A stretch of 64,000 nt of DNA from Winogradskyella schleiferi (lineage in GTDB: Bacteria > Bacteroidota > Bacteroidia > Flavobacteriales > Flavobacteriaceae), in assembly GCF_013394655.1 (NCBI RefSeq), contig NZ_CP053351.1:1240001-1304000 (forward strand). Direction: 5' to 3'. Under the pieces are notes generated by a model. The model worked only from the letters and a program-made list of their open reading frames with translations. It was not told the origin of the DNA and did not search any database. Positions 17,956-26,962 of the stretch are shown piece by piece; positions within the stretch are counted from its first letter, which is position 1; every line of letters begins with the position of its first letter. The translations under genes were made by a program, and so were the position numbers.

Positions 17956-18528
17956 ATGAAAAAATTAGTATTAGTATTATTTGTGGCGTTACTTACTGTA
18001 GGTTGCAAAATGGATAAAGAAGAAGGTGGAGAATTACCAACTGTAGACGTAGACGTTGATGGAGACATGGGAGAACTTCCTGAATACGATGTAGAATGGG
18101 CAGATATAGATGTCGGAACCAAAACCAAAATGGTGGAGATTCCAAAAGTTGTAGTTGTGATGGAAGAAGAGGAAGTTGAAGTTCCTTATTTGGATTTTGA
18201 TATGCCTGGCGAAGAAAAAATGGAAAGTTCTATTACGGTAGAAGCTGAGATTTCTGGGAATGAGCATGATATCGAAATTCAGGAAATCAGAGCTAGCCAA
18301 AACAGATTGTATGTTATTTCCACACTAGAAGAGTTGGACACCGACTTAGACGGAAAAACAATGAGAATCCAAGATCAGGTTGAAATAAATGCGCCAGATC
18401 TTGATGTAAAGCATATCATTGTAGGAAAAAAAGTGGATCGTGCATTTAACAATAACTACACTTATGTCGATACCATGAACGATCTTGACGATGCCGTTAA
18501 AAACGCAAATGTAGTTTACAAAAAGTAA
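17956..18528 (+). CDS. Acidic lipoprotein of unknown function
   Basis: A 190-residue lipoprotein with lipobox LLTVGCKMD. The mature part is very acidic (Asp/Glu-rich, for example VDVDVDGDMGELPEYDVEW) and contains valine-rich strands (VEIPKVVVVMEEEEVEVPYLDF). The C-terminal third has a small folded-looking segment ending DLDDAVKNANVVYKK. I recognise no family. The charge suggests a calcium or polycation contact, but this is inference. A strong terminator follows, and a 21-bp palindrome lies upstream. Confidence 0.72.
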   Translation: MKKLVLVLFVALLTVGCKMDKEEGGELPTVDVDVDGDMGELPEYDVEWADIDVGTKTKMVEIPKVVVVMEEEEVEVPYLDFDMPGEEKMESSITVEAEISGNEHDIEIQEIRASQNRLYVISTLEELDTDLDGKTMRIQDQVEINAPDLDVKHIIVGKKVDRAFNNNYTYVDTMNDLDDAVKNANVVYKK

Positions 18529-18555
18529 ACTCACTAAATCACAGATATGAAAAAC

Positions 18556-18590
18556 GATCATTTGGCTACTGTCAAATGATCTTTTTTTTT
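18556..18590 (+). terminator. Terminator after the acidic lipoprotein gene
   Basis: Stem GATCATTTG/CAAATGATC with an eight-base loop and a run of nine T residues. It touches the end of the convergent DinB-like gene. Confidence 0.88.
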
Positions 18591-19143
18591 AAAAGTCATC
18601 GGTAAAGTGTTTTCGGCTTCTGTCTTTGTCGAAATTATCTTTGTTGTAAATTTTGGATTGGCCTTTAGCGATGGATAGGCTTTCCCAATTGATACCTTTA
18701 ATCAATTTGCCAATAAGTACCATTTGACCAACGTGGTAGGCATAATGCATCATTTGTCTATGTATGGCTTCGGTTACTGAATGGCCTTGATTTCTAATGT
18801 AAATAACATTCTCTAAATCAGCTGAATTTAATGGTTTAATAGCGTTAAATAAGCAAATCCAACCTTTATTCCAGGCGTCTAATAAGTCATCTTTCGATTT
18901 GAAATTCTCAATAAATTCTTCATCACGTTGTCGCCATTCTTTTTCGCCATCTTCCGTTAAAAAATTAGTCCAGCGACTAAGCATGTTGCCTGTAATATGT
19001 TTTACTATTATCGCTATAGAATTGGAATCATTAACAAACTCCTTTTTTAACTCTTCAATCGTAAGTCGGTCAATGGTTTTATCGCCAAGGGATTTATAGT
19101 ATTCAAATTGTTTTATGACACTTGTCAAAAATGAATTTTCCAT
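18589..19143 (-). CDS. DinB-like / DUF1572 family protein
   Basis: A cytosolic four-helix protein of 184 residues in the DUF1572 branch of the DinB/YfiT superfamily. The metal-ligand His residues fit the family pattern: IVKHITGN near residue 45 and the HYAYHVGQM pair near residue 135. Known relatives are metal-binding thiol transferases (bacillithiol or mycothiol type); the actual substrate here is unknown. I chose the ATG at 19143 (MENSFLTSVIKQFEYYK) because upstream residues in the longer frame do not match the family. Confidence 0.82.
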   Translation of the reverse strand: MENSFLTSVIKQFEYYKSLGDKTIDRLTIEELKKEFVNDSNSIAIIVKHITGNMLSRWTNFLTEDGEKEWRQRDEEFIENFKSKDDLLDAWNKGWICLFNAIKPLNSADLENVIYIRNQGHSVTEAIHRQMMHYAYHVGQMVLIGKLIKGINWESLSIAKGQSKIYNKDNFDKDRSRKHFTDDF

Positions 19144-19275
19144 AACCTGTAATTTATGAAGATAAAAATAGCGATATACAAATTCCAAAACAACGAAAAA
19201 ATAGAGTTAGAATTAATAGCGCTATTGTCAAATTTTAATTCACCAATCTCGAAGGCAATTAAAAAATTAAAGTTT

Positions 19276-19761
19276 TTAATCTTGAGCCGGCACAAAGTTC
19301 AAAGCCACACCATTAATACAATGACGCTTTCCCGTGGTTTCCTTAGGCCCATCATTAAAAACATGACCTAAATGGCCACCGCAAGTTGCACAATGTTCTT
19401 CATCTCTAGTGTACCCAATTTTAGTATCAGTTCCATAGGCTACATTGCCCTCAATCTCTCGATCAAAACTTGGCCAGCCCGTTCCAGAATCGAATTTATG
19501 TTCACTCTTAAATAAAGGCGTGTCACAAGCTGCACAATGGTAAACCCCTTTTTCGTAATTTTTATTTAATGGACTGGAAAATGGCCGCTCTGTACCAGCT
19601 TCCCTTAGCACATAATATTCTTTGTCAGAAAGTTCTGCTTTCCATTCCGCTTCCGTTTTTGTAATTTCAAAAGTCTCTTTCTGTTCATTCTCTTTTTTTT
19701 GAGCAGACGAATTGCAACTCAATAGGAAACAGATTGTAAGCATCGGAATTAACTTTTTCAT
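19276..19761 (-). CDS. msrB: Peptide-methionine (R)-S-oxide reductase, lipoprotein form
   Basis: Repairs methionine-R-sulfoxide in proteins. An N-terminal lipobox (CFLLSCNSS) places it in the periplasm or on a membrane, unlike cytosolic MsrB. The SelR domain has both zinc CxxC pairs (CAACDTPL and CATCGGHLGHVF), and the catalytic Cys148 in RHCINGVALNFVP. The full length of 161 residues is normal for a lipoprotein version. Likely role: repair of oxidised envelope proteins, with electrons from a thiol-disulfide relay. Confidence 0.93.
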   Translation of the reverse strand: MKKLIPMLTICFLLSCNSSAQKKENEQKETFEITKTEAEWKAELSDKEYYVLREAGTERPFSSPLNKNYEKGVYHCAACDTPLFKSEHKFDSGTGWPSFDREIEGNVAYGTDTKIGYTRDEEHCATCGGHLGHVFNDGPKETTGKRHCINGVALNFVPAQD

Positions 19762-20020
19762 AGTATTTTTTTTGATATTGAATTAATTTTTAAACTATTT
19801 GTGATATAACATTATTGTAATTTTTCCTATCTTATAAAGATAATAATTAAATGTCTTAAGAAATTTGAAAAATTTGGCGTAAATCTTTATTTTTAAGGAA
19901 ATAAATTAACTTTTAAATTAACGTTTTAATATTTAATCGTAAATTGATAGTCTAAACAAAAATGTTGTTTTAAACATTTAGTTAGTCTTAAAACCAACCA
20001 AAAACTTACATAAAATCTTA

Positions 20021-21232
20021 ATGAAGGCACTTTTTTTTACACGAGAATTTCCACCTTATGTTTATGGTGGAGCAGGAGTACATGTTGAATATCTAGCAGG
20101 AGAACTGGCAAAATTAATGGAAGTTGAAGTGCGAGCCTTTGGAGATCAGGACAGTTCTAGTAAAAATTTAAGTGTAAAAGGGCTTCCTTATGAAAATTCA
20201 GATTTTGATCATGCCGATGACAAATTAAAGGCTATATTCAAAACATTAAGCACCGATTTGTTAATGAGTGCAGATCCCATTGACGCAGACATTGTACATT
20301 GCCACACTTGGTATTCTCATTTCGCAGGCATTTTGGCGAAATTGTGTTATGGTGTGCCATTAGTGGTGACAACACATTCGTTAGAACCTTTACGTCCTTG
20401 GAAAAGAGAACAATTGGGAAGAGGTTATGACGCCTCGTCTTGGATTGAAAAAACGGCTATTGAAATGGCAGATAGTTTAATTGCGGTATCTGAAGAAACC
20501 AAAGAAGACGTACTAAAGCATTTCGATGTCGATGAACATAAAGTGAAAGTTGTTTATAACGGTATAGATTTAGAGCAATATGTTGTGGTTGACGATACAT
20601 CGGTTTTAGAGGAATACGGCATTGACAAAAACAAACCATATGTGCTGTTCGTTGGCAGGATTACGCGCCAAAAAGGAATCATTCATCTGGTAAATGCCAT
20701 AAAGTATATTGATAAAGACACTCAGGTAATACTTTGTGCTGGTGCTCCAGATACACCGGAAATTGGTAAAGAAATGGAAGACGCCGTAAAAGAAGCGTCA
20801 AAAACTAGGGATAATATAGTGTGGATTGATAAAATGCTCGACAAAAAAGATGTTATCCAACTTTATTCTCATGCCGATGTATTTTGTTGTCCTTCTATTT
20901 ATGAGCCGTTCGGAATTATAAACATTGAAGCCATGGCTTGTGAAACAGCAGTAGTAGCAAGTGCTGTTGGTGGCATAAAAGAGGTAGTGGTTGAAGGAGA
21001 AACCGGATTATTGATTTCATTAGAACAACAAAAATCCGCACCCTTCGAGCCTGTAAACGCAGATCAGTTTTCAAAGGATTTAGCAGCAGGAATTAACAAA
21101 GTCATTAACGATAAGGAATTACAACATAGAATGGCAAAAAACGGTCGAAAACGCGTCGAAGATTATTTCGATTGGAGAGCCATTGCAAAACAAACAGAAG
21201 CTATATATAAATCTTTAATAGATAAAAAATGA
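20021..21232 (+). CDS. Glycogen synthase-like glycosyltransferase (GT4, GlgM/actinobacterial GlgA type)
   Basis: Transfers glucose from ADP-glucose, either to glycogen or, as shown for the mycobacterial homologue GlgM, to glucose-1-phosphate to give maltose-1-phosphate. The 403 residues carry the motifs REFPPYVYGGAGVHVEYL, VHCHTWYSHFAG, VTTHSLEPLRPWKREQLG and EPFGIINIEAMACETAVVAS. The pattern TREFPP..YGGAGVHV..THSLEPLRPWK matches what I recall of the actinobacterial enzyme, and differs from E. coli GlgA (477 residues, GT5). It overlaps glgC by 4 bp, so ADP-glucose supply and use are coupled. With glgE downstream, maltose-1-phosphate synthesis is the attractive reading. Donor and acceptor are not proven by sequence. 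Confidence 0.85.
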   Translation: MKALFFTREFPPYVYGGAGVHVEYLAGELAKLMEVEVRAFGDQDSSSKNLSVKGLPYENSDFDHADDKLKAIFKTLSTDLLMSADPIDADIVHCHTWYSHFAGILAKLCYGVPLVVTTHSLEPLRPWKREQLGRGYDASSWIEKTAIEMADSLIAVSEETKEDVLKHFDVDEHKVKVVYNGIDLEQYVVVDDTSVLEEYGIDKNKPYVLFVGRITRQKGIIHLVNAIKYIDKDTQVILCAGAPDTPEIGKEMEDAVKEASKTRDNIVWIDKMLDKKDVIQLYSHADVFCCPSIYEPFGIINIEAMACETAVVASAVGGIKEVVVEGETGLLISLEQQKSAPFEPVNADQFSKDLAAGINKVINDKELQHRMAKNGRKRVEDYFDWRAIAKQTEAIYKSLIDKK

Positions 21233-22494
21233 TAAACGACAAAGTCTTAAGTATAATTCTTGGAGGTGGTCAAGGTTCAAGATTATACCCACTTACCGAA
21301 AAACGATCAAAACCAGCCGTACCTATAGCAGGAAAATATCGATTAGTGGATATTCCAATTTCAAATTGTATCAATTCGGAAATAAAACGCATGTTCGTGT
21401 TGACGCAGTTTAATTCGGCGTCCTTAAATAAACATATAAAAAACACCTATCACTTTAGTTTTTTTAGCTCTGCATTTGTGGATGTATTGGCTGCTGAACA
21501 AACTATTAGCAGTGGCGAATGGTTTCAAGGAACTGCTGATGCGGTACGCCAAAGTATGCATCACTTTTTACAACATGATTTTGAATATGCCTTAATTTTA
21601 TCTGGTGATCAGTTATACCAAATGGATTATAATGAAATGATTGATGCGCATATTGAAGCTAAAGCCGATATTTCAGTTGGAACATATCCTGTTAATGCCA
21701 AAGACGGAACGTCATTTGGTATTTTAAAAACAGACGATACCAATAAGATCACATCATTTACAGAAAAACCGTCACTGGAAGAAATAGTAAATTGGAAATC
21801 TGAGGTAAGTGATGAAATGAAACGAGATGGACGTGAATATTTAGGGTCCACAGGTATTTATATATTCAACAAGGATTTACTTGTAAAATTAATGGAAGAT
21901 AAAAGTACGGTCGATTTTGGAAAGGAAATCATTCCTCAGAGTATTGATAAGTGCAAGGTGATGAGTTATCCATTTGAAGGCTATTGGACGGACATCGGAA
22001 ATATAGATTCATTTTTTGAAGCTAACCTTGGCTTAACGGACGATATACCACAGTTTAATCTTTACGATTTGGATAATCGTGTGTATACAAATGCACGTAT
22101 ATTACCAACATCTAAAATCTCTGGAACCAATTTAAATAGAGCAGTCATTGCTGAGGGTTGCATTATTCATGCTGCAACTATTGAAAAATCCGTAATTGGT
22201 ATTAGATCTAGGATCGGTAAGGAATCTACAATTATAAATACATATATGATGGGAAGCGACCTTTATGAATCTTTAGAGGATATTGAGTCTAAAAAGATTG
22301 AGGTGCTTATGGGAATTGGTGAACGTTGTTTTATTAAAAATGCTATAATTGACAAGAACTGTCGCATTGGTGATGACGTTAGAATAAATGGTGGAAAACA
22401 TCTTGAAGATGCCGAAACAGATACGTATGTTATCAAAGAAGGTATCGTTGTGGTAAAGAAAGATGCCACTATTCCTTCTGGTACTATTATTTAA
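21229..22494 (+). CDS. glgC: Glucose-1-phosphate adenylyltransferase
   Basis: Makes ADP-glucose, the first committed step of bacterial glycogen synthesis. The N-terminal nucleotidyltransferase domain has SIILGGGQGSRLYPLTEKRSKPAVP and the PISNCINSEIKR motif; FQGTADAVRQ and GDQLYQMDYNEMI form the substrate site. The C-terminal third is a left-handed beta-helix. Length 421 is normal. The ATG overlaps the stop of the upstream synthase gene (ATGA), so the two are translationally coupled. A bidirectional terminator separates it from the convergent otsAB gene. Confidence 0.94.
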   Translation: MINDKVLSIILGGGQGSRLYPLTEKRSKPAVPIAGKYRLVDIPISNCINSEIKRMFVLTQFNSASLNKHIKNTYHFSFFSSAFVDVLAAEQTISSGEWFQGTADAVRQSMHHFLQHDFEYALILSGDQLYQMDYNEMIDAHIEAKADISVGTYPVNAKDGTSFGILKTDDTNKITSFTEKPSLEEIVNWKSEVSDEMKRDGREYLGSTGIYIFNKDLLVKLMEDKSTVDFGKEIIPQSIDKCKVMSYPFEGYWTDIGNIDSFFEANLGLTDDIPQFNLYDLDNRVYTNARILPTSKISGTNLNRAVIAEGCIIHAATIEKSVIGIRSRIGKESTIINTYMMGSDLYESLEDIESKKIEVLMGIGERCFIKNAIIDKNCRIGDDVRINGGKHLEDAETDTYVIKEGIVVVKKDATIPSGTII

Positions 22495-22543
22495 AAATAG
22501 GAGACAGTTGAATTGGTTGTAATGAAATTTTATAGCTTTAACC

Positions 22544-22580
22544 AAAGACCAAAAGGAAAACATTTTGGTCTTTGATTTTT
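22544..22580. terminator. Bidirectional terminator between glgC and otsAB
   Basis: Perfect stem AAAGACCAAAA/TTTTGGTCTTT with a loop of eight bases, lying between two convergent genes. A run of T residues follows on the plus strand. Confidence 0.85.
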
Positions 22581-24765
22581 AAATCAATTTTTGAAGTAAA
22601 TTACGCACTTGCCCAGAATCTTTCACTTGATATTTGGCTTTGGTCTTTGTAAATCCAACTTTAATGGTATAAGCCGATTCTGGTGCTTCTTCAAACATGT
22701 ATTCGTCAGTCCAATCATCACCAATTATGGTGATAAAGTCATAATCTTCTCCCATTAACAAACGATTGACTACACGTCCTTTATTCACATTACTGCTTTT
22801 AATCTCTATCACTTTATTGCCTTCTAAAATAGATAAGTCGTTATTAGATACCATGCTAGTAAGCACTGTATTTAGCTCTAAAGTCCGGATTTTGGCAAGT
22901 TCTGGATCCGCAGTTCTGTAATGCCAAGCTAAAGAATACTTTTTTGTTTCTATAAAAGTTCCTGGAGTTCTATCTACAAAAGTTTCTAAAATTGGCTGTA
23001 TGTTTTGCATCCAATCCGTTTTCAAACGCTCTAATTCAGTCCATTTAGAATTTTGATATATCCAAACTCCGTGATCGGTAACTAAATTGTAGGGTTTATG
23101 CCCAAACCATCGCTGAAAAGTTTCTTTATCTCGGCCACTAATTAAAACTAAATTCGCTTTTTCATTAAGTTGATCTAAAAGATTATAGAGTTCCTCATCT
23201 GGTGCAGCGTCTTGTGGATTGTCTTTGAAGCCAACAAGCGTACCATCATAATCTAAAAGCAACAGTTTTTTATTTTTAGTTTTGAAATTCTCCAATAATT
23301 CGTTTTCGTAGTCAGTGGTTAGTTTCTTAGTAATAATATCACTTTTGGCGGCTTTGGTATTATCTAACGCTTTTAAGAATTCCGTAGCCCATTTTTCCAC
23401 ATCGTAGCGTTTCAAACGTTTTTGTAGCCAATTTATACGCGTTTCTTGTTCTTTTAAAGGCATAGTTAATGCCTTATGCAGACTTGCGGCAAAATCTTCG
23501 TAACTATTAGGATTAATGAGTAAGGCTTCATTCATCTCTTTGGACGCTCCGGCCATTTCGCTCAAAATGAGAACACCATTGCCTTGAGTTCGTGTGGCGA
23601 TATACTCTTTTGCAACGAGATTCATTCCATCCCTTATTGGTGTAATCAATGCAACATCTGATGATATATATAAATCAATTAAGTTCTCAAAAGGCATTGA
23701 TCTGTAAAAATACCAAACAGGTGTCCAGCTTACAGTAGCAAATTTGCCATTAACCCTACCAACTAACTCATCAGTATCTCGTTTTAATTTCTGATATTGA
23801 GGAACATTGGTACGCGATGGAACAGCTAACATCACCAATCGAACTTTTTCTTTGTATTGCGGATATGTATCCAAAAAATATTCAAAAGCTTTTATTCTAT
23901 TAGGAATTCCTTTGGTATAGTCCATTCTATCGATTGATAAAATCAATTTTTTATCATCTGTGAGATGTTCCTCTAATCGTGTTTTCAATTCTGATTTTTC
24001 GTAGGTATCGCTATGTTGCTTCAAAGCTGCGTTGTAAAATTTTTCATAATCGATTCCCATTGGAAAAGAATCTACTTTTACGATTCTATCATCAAAATTT
24101 ATGACATTAAAATTAACTTCTAATCTTAAAATTCGCTTAACCGAACTCAAAAAATGACGTTCATAGTCATAAGTATGAAAACCTAAAAGGTCTGCACCCA
24201 GCATTCCAGTCAAAATTTCTTCGCGCCATGGGAAGGTTCTAAAAATCTCATAGGAAGGAAAAGGAATATGAAGAAAGAATCCTATAGTAATATTGGGCTT
24301 CTTATCTTTAATAAGTTGAGGTAGTAATAACAATTGATAGTCATGTACCCAAACTGTATCACCATCATTCAAATTTTCGACAACAACCTCAGCGAACTTT
24401 TCATTGACACGTTTGTAGGCTTCCCATTCATTTTGTTCAAAATCGGTGTATTCCATAAAATAATGGAACAAAGGCCAGAGGGCTCTATTACTAAAACCTT
24501 CATAGTATTCTTCAATATCTTCGCTAGTGAGAGGTACAGAAACGCATTTTTCTTTTTGTATTTTGTGCTGTACTTCCTCAGATAATTCTGGGCTAAGCTC
24601 ATTTTCTGGAATACCAGACCAACCGACCCAAATTCCATTGCCTTCAGCATGCACGGATTTCATACCTGTAGCCAAACCACCGACACTAGGTGTAACTTCG
24701 AGAGTATTATCATGGATTGAAACTTGAAGCGGCAAACGATTTGAGACGATAATTGTTTTATTCAT
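22579..24765 (-). CDS. Bifunctional trehalose-6-phosphate synthase/phosphatase (OtsA-OtsB fusion)
   Basis: Makes trehalose from UDP- (or ADP-) glucose and glucose-6-phosphate, then removes the phosphate. Residues about 1-470 are the GT20 OtsA domain: GGLATGMKSV, WVHDYQLLLLPQ, SIDRMDYTKGIPNRIKAFE and TPIRDGMNLVAKEY, all intact. Residues about 495-728 are the HAD-family OtsB domain, with the DxD nucleophile motif LLLDYDGTLVG (near 500) and GDDWTDEYMF. Fused bifunctional enzymes are common in Bacteroidetes. It is read against the glg genes around it and so has its own promoter region (24766-25037). No trehalose synthase is in the window. Confidence 0.93.
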   Translation of the reverse strand: MNKTIIVSNRLPLQVSIHDNTLEVTPSVGGLATGMKSVHAEGNGIWVGWSGIPENELSPELSEEVQHKIQKEKCVSVPLTSEDIEEYYEGFSNRALWPLFHYFMEYTDFEQNEWEAYKRVNEKFAEVVVENLNDGDTVWVHDYQLLLLPQLIKDKKPNITIGFFLHIPFPSYEIFRTFPWREEILTGMLGADLLGFHTYDYERHFLSSVKRILRLEVNFNVINFDDRIVKVDSFPMGIDYEKFYNAALKQHSDTYEKSELKTRLEEHLTDDKKLILSIDRMDYTKGIPNRIKAFEYFLDTYPQYKEKVRLVMLAVPSRTNVPQYQKLKRDTDELVGRVNGKFATVSWTPVWYFYRSMPFENLIDLYISSDVALITPIRDGMNLVAKEYIATRTQGNGVLILSEMAGASKEMNEALLINPNSYEDFAASLHKALTMPLKEQETRINWLQKRLKRYDVEKWATEFLKALDNTKAAKSDIITKKLTTDYENELLENFKTKNKKLLLLDYDGTLVGFKDNPQDAAPDEELYNLLDQLNEKANLVLISGRDKETFQRWFGHKPYNLVTDHGVWIYQNSKWTELERLKTDWMQNIQPILETFVDRTPGTFIETKKYSLAWHYRTADPELAKIRTLELNTVLTSMVSNNDLSILEGNKVIEIKSSNVNKGRVVNRLLMGEDYDFITIIGDDWTDEYMFEEAPESAYTIKVGFTKTKAKYQVKDSGQVRNLLQKLI

Positions 24766-25037
24766 AAGGATAATTTGTGTTAACTAATATAATTTTGTTA
24801 ATTTAAAAAAAATATAGATTAACAGTTGTGCATTTTGCTACAAATTGTAACAAAAATGACGAAATTTTTAGCTTATTTACCTTTTCTGAAGTATCGGAAC
24901 CAAAATTAGCCTGCTAACAGACGGGAATGAATCAAAAATTCCCTCTTTATTGCCTTTAGGTTTAGGGTGAATTTGATGAAATGAATCAAAAGCCACAACA
25001 CATTATAGAATCTTCCACATTAAAAATCAAATAGTAT

Positions 25038-26837
25038 ATGGATAATTTAGATTATGGTATTATAGGTAATTGCAAAAGTGCTGCTTTAGTTTCAAAAAAT
25101 GGGTCAGTAGATTGGTGCTGTTTACCTCAGTTTGATTCTCCATCAGTTTTCGGAAAGCTATTAGATGACAAAATTGGTGGATCCTTTGCTTTTGAAATCG
25201 ATGACAGTTATCAAATATCTCAGCAATATATTGAGAATACGGTTATTTTGGTCACTAAATTTAGTAATGGTTTGGATGCTTTTGAGGTAAGGGATTTTAT
25301 GCCAAGGTATTATAAGGAGAGTGGTTCTTACCATGCGCCACCAGAATTTATAAGGTATATTAAATATATCTCTGGTAAACCTACTGTAAAGATCAATTAC
25401 AATCCTAAACTGGAATATGCTAAAGGAGACACAAAAACATATGTGAAGAATGATTTTGTGGTGAGTTTAACTGATAATGAACTTTTTGACACTTTATTTT
25501 TATATACGGATTTTAACAAGGATAAAATTGTTACAGGTGAAGAGTTAGAAATTACATCAGACCAGTTCTTCTTAGTAGGCTATCATGAAAAGTTATTTGT
25601 ACCAAGCCTTGAAACTGTTGTACTAGAATACGAGAGAACTAAAGTCTATTGGCTCAATTGGATGGAGCGTACAACGACATTCAATCGGTATAATAAAGAA
25701 ATAGCACGCAGTGCCATGACGCTTAAGTTATTGAGTTACGATAAAACAGGAGCTGTTTTGGCGGCAATAACCACCTCGTTGCCAGAAACTATTGGTGAAG
25801 TGCGCAATTGGGATTATCGTTTTTGTTGGATCCGTGATGCGTCTATGGTCATCAAAGTAATGTCAACCATGGGACACAAAAATATGGCCAAACGTTATCT
25901 CAAATTTATCATCAATTTAATGCCAGATAAAGATGAGAAACTTCAAATTATGTACGGCATTAATGGTGAAAAGAAGTTGACTGAAGAGTTCTTAGAGCAT
26001 CTTTCAGGTTATAAAGGTTCTAGTCCGGTACGAATAGGAAATGCCGCGTACAAGCAAAAGCAAAATGATATCTTCGGAATCTTGATGGATATGATTTACC
26101 AACTCATATTTAATTTTAGTAATGACATTGAAGATGGAGAAGCCTTATGGAATATTACCAAAGGCATCGTTTGGGTTGTTAATAAGCATTGGCAAGAACC
26201 AGATAAAGGAATATGGGAATTTAGATCGGAAGATCAACACTTTACCTTTTCGAAGGTCTTATGTTGGACCGCTGTGGATAAAGCCATAAAAGTAGCTAAA
26301 TTGTTAGGTAAAACTTCCAAACTTGCGCGTTGGCAGTTGTTAGAGGAAGCCATAAAAGAAGATATTATGGTCAATGCTTGGAGTGATAAGGCTCAAGCAT
26401 TTACTCAGTCTTATGGTTCAGAAGATTTGGACGCTTCCGTTTTATTGATGGAATCTTATGGTTTCATAGACGCAAAACACCCAAAATATGTGAGTACCGT
26501 AAAAGCAATAGGTCGAGACTTATCCAATGATGGGTTATTGTATCGTTATAAAAATAAAGATGATTTTGGACTGCCTTCATCATCATTTACCATCTGCACG
26601 TTTTGGTATATCAATAGTCTATTCAAAATAGGAGAAGAAAAAAGTGCTGTAGAACAATTTGAAAAACTCTTATCCTACAGTAATCATTTAGGGCTATTTA
26701 GTGAAGATTTAGATTTTAAAACCAAACGGTTGTTAGGTAATTTTCCGCAAGCTTATTCGCATTTAGCTTTGATAGAAACGGCGATTAACCTTTCTAAAAT
26801 CACCAAAGATGAAAAAGTTAAAGACTTTTTATCTTAA
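25038..26837 (+). CDS. GH15 family glycoside hydrolase (trehalase- or glucoamylase-like)
   Basis: The 599 residues begin DNLDYGIIGNCKSAALVSKNG, the N-terminal signature I associate with the mycobacterial GH15 trehalase and glucoamylase-like enzymes. The (alpha/alpha)6 domain contains ETIGEVRNWDYRFCWIRDASM, the candidate general acid Glu394 in GIWEFRSEDQHF, and the second Glu556 in LGLFSEDLD. No signal peptide, so it should act in the cytosol on stored sugar. Likely substrates are trehalose or linear alpha-glucan ends. Position between divergent otsAB and glgE makes trehalose hydrolysis plausible, but the sequence alone does not decide. About 125 bp separate it from glgE. Confidence 0.88.
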   Translation: MDNLDYGIIGNCKSAALVSKNGSVDWCCLPQFDSPSVFGKLLDDKIGGSFAFEIDDSYQISQQYIENTVILVTKFSNGLDAFEVRDFMPRYYKESGSYHAPPEFIRYIKYISGKPTVKINYNPKLEYAKGDTKTYVKNDFVVSLTDNELFDTLFLYTDFNKDKIVTGEELEITSDQFFLVGYHEKLFVPSLETVVLEYERTKVYWLNWMERTTTFNRYNKEIARSAMTLKLLSYDKTGAVLAAITTSLPETIGEVRNWDYRFCWIRDASMVIKVMSTMGHKNMAKRYLKFIINLMPDKDEKLQIMYGINGEKKLTEEFLEHLSGYKGSSPVRIGNAAYKQKQNDIFGILMDMIYQLIFNFSNDIEDGEALWNITKGIVWVVNKHWQEPDKGIWEFRSEDQHFTFSKVLCWTAVDKAIKVAKLLGKTSKLARWQLLEEAIKEDIMVNAWSDKAQAFTQSYGSEDLDASVLLMESYGFIDAKHPKYVSTVKAIGRDLSNDGLLYRYKNKDDFGLPSSSFTICTFWYINSLFKIGEEKSAVEQFEKLLSYSNHLGLFSEDLDFKTKRLLGNFPQAYSHLALIETAINLSKITKDEKVKDFLS

Positions 26838-26962
26838 AAAAGTTGTCTTTATTTTTAAAGTAAAGAAATAAGGTGACTATTACTGTTTATTTCGTAATAA
26901 CGCAGTACTAATTACACTAAATTTTACTAAATTCGACATTCTAAAGAAAATTATTATTAAAA

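Noticed and set aside
19215-19226. Twelve-base palindrome AATAGCGCTATT
   Set aside because: It is short, sits between two leftward genes without spacing typical of a regulatory site, and has no second copy noticed in the window.
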